Of a stretch of 64,000 nt of DNA, positions 60,660 through 64,000 are shown piece by piece (position 1 is the stretch's first letter; each line of letters opens with the position of its first letter). Position numbers and translations under genes: made by a program. The DNA is from Sphagnum compactum (lineage: Eukaryota; Bryophyta; Sphagnopsida; Sphagnales), in contig OZ234499.1 in NCBI GenBank assembly GCA_965153455.1, positions 7,078,515 through 7,142,514 on the forward strand, written 5' to 3'. The notes beneath the pieces are model-generated. The model was not told the origin of the DNA. It saw only the letters and a program-made list of their open reading frames with translations, and did not search any database.

Positions 60660-61625
60660 TTATACTAGTGTTCATTAATGTGGCCCATGCCACTAGCCCA
60701 AGTGTGAATAGACTATGTAATTGCTCCAAGTGTGCATACGATCATGATGATAGAGATCAATTGTGAAAAAAATATTTTTGATTTTTAATTAATTTTCAAT
60801 GAGAAAAGTTAGTCAAAATTCAATATCTCTTCCACCTTAGGTCTAAAAATCACAAAATTACCTCCAAAAAATCCCATTCATAAAGGGCTTCCATCAATCT
60901 CATAGCCTTGCCTTAATATGTTTAAATTTTTATTTTATTTCTCAGTTCAATTTATTCTGAAAAAATTATTCAATATTCAATAATTCTTGCATTTTAGGTC
61001 TAAACATTACCAAACCACCTTAGTGCACCTTACTTATCAAGGGCTTTCCAATGATACAAAAAGTACAACAAGGAAGCTTGTGGTTTGGGAAATCTCAATA
61101 TGCCAAACAAAACAAACAAATTACCTTCCTTAATAAATAGATTAATGTGATGTATGTCATTAGGCCAAGTGTGAACGTGACTATGTAATTGTTTTAAGTT
61201 TGAACAAGACTGACAATATAACCCAATTGTGAAAAAAACCTATTTTAATTTCTTAATCAATTTAAAATGACAAATACCACTCAAAATTCAATATTTGCCG
61301 CACCGTAGGTTTTGAAATTACAAAATCACCTTTAAGAAATCACCCTTGTTAAGGATTTCTAGCAATACCAAAAGCTTGCTTGAATTTTTCTAAATTTTTT
61401 TGTTGTTATTTAATGAATTTCTTTTCACAAAAATTTTCAATATTGACTCTTGCATCATAGGTCTAAAAATTATGAAACCACTTCAATGCACCCCTATTCA
61501 TCAAAAGGTTTTCCATAGGTATCAAGAACACAAGAAATAGCAAAATAGTTTGGGAGATTTCAATGTGACAAACAAACAAAGTTCATACAAAACAAACAAA
61601 TTGTCTTCCTTAATATATAGATGTC
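60660..61625. repeat. two-copy tandem duplication, about 466-bp period, diverged
   Basis: The block from ATTAATGTGGCCCATGCCAC (about 60675) recurs from ATTAATGTGATGTATGTCAT (about 61141). Both contain CCAAGTGTGAA, GACTATGTAATTG, CAATTGTGAAAAAAA, CAAAATTCAATAT and a following CCTTCCTTAATAAATAGAT-like end. Confidence 0.75.
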
Positions 61626-64000
61626 CAAATTTATCATAGTGATCATAATTTGAAAAGGAAGCTTATGGGAATTTCATCACAAGTACAAAATGCAAATGAC
61701 CTTTTAATACCCCTTTGTTATAAAACAATTATTTTCTTTTTCCTCAAGAATACTAGCAACCATAACATATAAAAAATTTCACAAGAACCCATGTTGCTCA
61801 TCTTGTAGGAAACATGTTTGAAATTATCCAAATCCCACTATTGATTTGAGAGCAATGGATTTTGTAAAATGTGATTTTTAGGACAAATGAAGGCTAATAA
61901 AAAATATTCTCTAAAAGAAAAGAAGTGCATTGTATCTTACCAAACCGCATGTCAATGTTTCCAAGCTTTAGCAAAAACTTTGACAAAGTTGTCTAGAAGC
62001 AATGCACGCATGAATAGTAAAAATAATGTTGCATGATTTTACTAGTTGCATTGCATCACATGTTGCATTTTTTCCCTTTGAGTTTGGAAATCATGATGCA
62101 AGTTGATAGTACCTAATCTAAGGTACGCAAAGATCAGATACCATCAACTCACACCATGATCTCTAAGCTCAAACAAAAAGTTTGGTACATATCATAATAT
62201 TTATTTTTCATTGGGCCTTACATTTGTTCACACAATAAGTAGATTGAAAAAAAACCACCTTATAATCAATTTAGTAAGGTAGATATATACAAGGTCCAAC
62301 TCCCAACAATCATCAATTAACCTTGGCTTTCATATTTTCTCACTTGCAATGAAACCACAATATGTGAAAATCTTCAAGTCCATTTTCCAAAGTTAAAAGT
62401 CCAACTAGTTCCAATAGGTCTTAAAAGTCAACCAGGGACACAATGTTCATCTCCACAATTATCAATAAAAAAATTAGTTTGAATTTCCACCATTTCATAT
62501 TGTAGCTTGTTTTCTGTTTTTTACTTCAACATTGACATCCTATACATGATCCATATTTGACCAATTTTCGGATATACTTTGAAATAAACTTTTGATGTTG
62601 TTTTTTCAACCGATATAGGATGTGAGAAAATATTAACTTTGTTGAACTAGTCTACAATGTCAATTAACTTGAATTCACCTACACTTAGTGAGACCTTGGA
62701 AAAATTTACCCATGTCACACCACACTTTGGATGATTTATAGATTCAAACCACTAACATATGATCTTGAAAGGATACAATTGCACTTTGTATATTTGATAA
62801 TAACATAAATGTATTTAATTTAAATGATATACCACCCAAAAATGGCATGGGCCTATATGTTAATTTATGTGTAGTCTTCAACATAATCATGAAAATCTAA
62901 ATCTAGGACATTGATTTTGGTTGATTGATAATCATTGTCTTCCATTAAAAATAATGGAAGCTAAAATTTGAACAAGTGCACAATAGAGGTCATAAGCACC
63001 ATTGCAACTTTGAAAGGGTGCCATTTTAGGTTCATTAGGTTTCATTGCATCCTAATACAATGAGCTACTCCAATTAGAAACAAAATGAACACACATTAGC
63101 AACCCACATAAAAGCTACAATAACTCCAAGTAGTAGCATATAAATCTAAACTAAAGTTAATCATGAACCCCATAGCATATCTAATTGTCATTCCAATTGT
63201 GTATCGTTGTGTAGAAAGGAAAGGTATTCAGACTATAAAAACTTTAAACATATATTCGAACAACTAAGTCAAGGTGAGTTGGCAAGTGATTTTACAACTT
63301 TGTTTAATAAATGCAAGATTAGAGAAAGCATGTTCATCCTCAACACTTTTAAACACCATAACCATGTGAAACTTGACCAACTTAAATTAGTCATAAAGGT
63401 AGTGGTTTAAAATTTTGTTAGATTCAAGTTTCTACCACATGTAGTTGGGTTGCAATCATGGGGAGGTGACATCAAGGAACTAGGCCATGATTTTGCATTG
63501 TCAATTTGAAGAAATAAGATTGTTGGTCAAGCATAATAAGGTCTAGTAATGGCCCCACAATTGTGTTAGGACTCCAGCCTTGGAATGCCCATAGCGCATA
63601 TGAATGATTTCCATGTGCCTTAAAAATGTGACGTTTACCTTTGGAGCCAACTAATACTGAAAATAAATTACACTAGTAGCATTTAGAAACTCCTATATGT
63701 TGTAAAATGCTTCTCCAACTTTATCATCAAACTTGTAATAACTAAAGAACATTGTGCCTTCACAAATTCCACAATAACATTAGTGGTTGAATTGGTGGCA
63801 TGGAGCATGTATAATTTTCTTCCAAAACAAAAAAACAACATATTGAATATGGGTGGCATGTTTCATCCACTAGGTCAAAAATAATATTTCCCAAGGCAAT
63901 ATGTGAAGTGTGGAGGGCAAAACCTCTTATGAAGCTCACAATATATTTGCTTCAACTAGCTTCACAACATAACAAAGTCATAGATGAAAGTTTGTTTCCT
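61626..64000. other. AT-rich spacer, no gene recognised
   Basis: No conserved coding segment was seen. The plus-strand frame at 63207-63410 (67 codons) has no recognised homology. Confidence 0.55.

Noticed and set aside
1-64000. CRISPR array, operon or prokaryotic island
   Set aside because: The repeats have no regular short spacers, genes are intron-rich with GT-AG borders, and no bacterial gene order or ribosome-binding sites are visible.
1-64000. tRNA or rRNA genes
   Set aside because: No tRNA-like A and B boxes with a matching acceptor stem and no conserved rRNA segment were noticed by eye. A tRNAscan-SE and Infernal run would be decisive.

Overview
This window looks like nuclear DNA of a land plant. 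It carries intron-rich GT-AG genes for plastid proteins (plastid pyruvate dehydrogenase E1-alpha, a carboxyl-terminal processing peptidase with a lumen-type leader, a KDPG-aldolase-family enzyme with a transit-like leader), a plant LEA2/NHL membrane protein, and many TTTAGGG-type (plant telomere motif) degenerate repeats. AT-rich spacers of several kb filled with decayed repeats suggest a medium or large genome. The species cannot be named from sequence alone.

Layout. 0.9-2.1 kb: small coiled-coil gene (minus). 2.2-8.8 kb: AT-rich spacer with minisatellites and orphan exon-like pieces. 8.9-9.6 kb: Elongin-B-like gene (minus) with a long telobox-bearing 5' region. 12.7-24.8 kb: the gene-rich core, three probably plastid-targeted genes head to tail on the minus strand (KDPG/KHG aldolase, PDH E1-alpha, CtpA-type peptidase). 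25.9-27.0 kb: unresolved coding-like fragments. 27.0-28.2 kb: PIF/Harbinger transposase relic. 28-34 kb: AT-rich repeats. 34.3-34.7 kb: LTR-retrotransposon gag relic. 35.3-36.5 kb: a broken centromeric histone H3 (CENH3) gene. 38.9-43.4 kb: a tiny MITE-like element, ABC1-kinase exon duplications, an F-box relic and a ~300-bp tandem array. 43.6-47.4 kb: second Harbinger relic, with a telomere-like intron. 49.9-51.9 kb: intact BolA gene (plus). 55.2-56.5 kb: intact NHL/LEA2 gene (minus). 59.7-60.1 kb: a MITE-like element. 60.7-64 kb: decayed duplicated spacer.

Intact genes were rebuilt by joining exons so that every junction has GT-AG ends and a matching phase. Six of the seven intact models (all except the coiled-coil gene) have family resemblance running across the junctions; the coiled-coil model rests on phase and splice sites alone. 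Functionally, KDPG aldolase releases pyruvate and plastid PDH consumes it, so two neighbouring genes could act in sequence in the plastid; the adjacency may be chance. The most notable observations are the CENH3 copy with an in-frame stop and a one-base frameshift, and the telomere-like sequence that occupies the same intron position in two separate Harbinger transposase relics.
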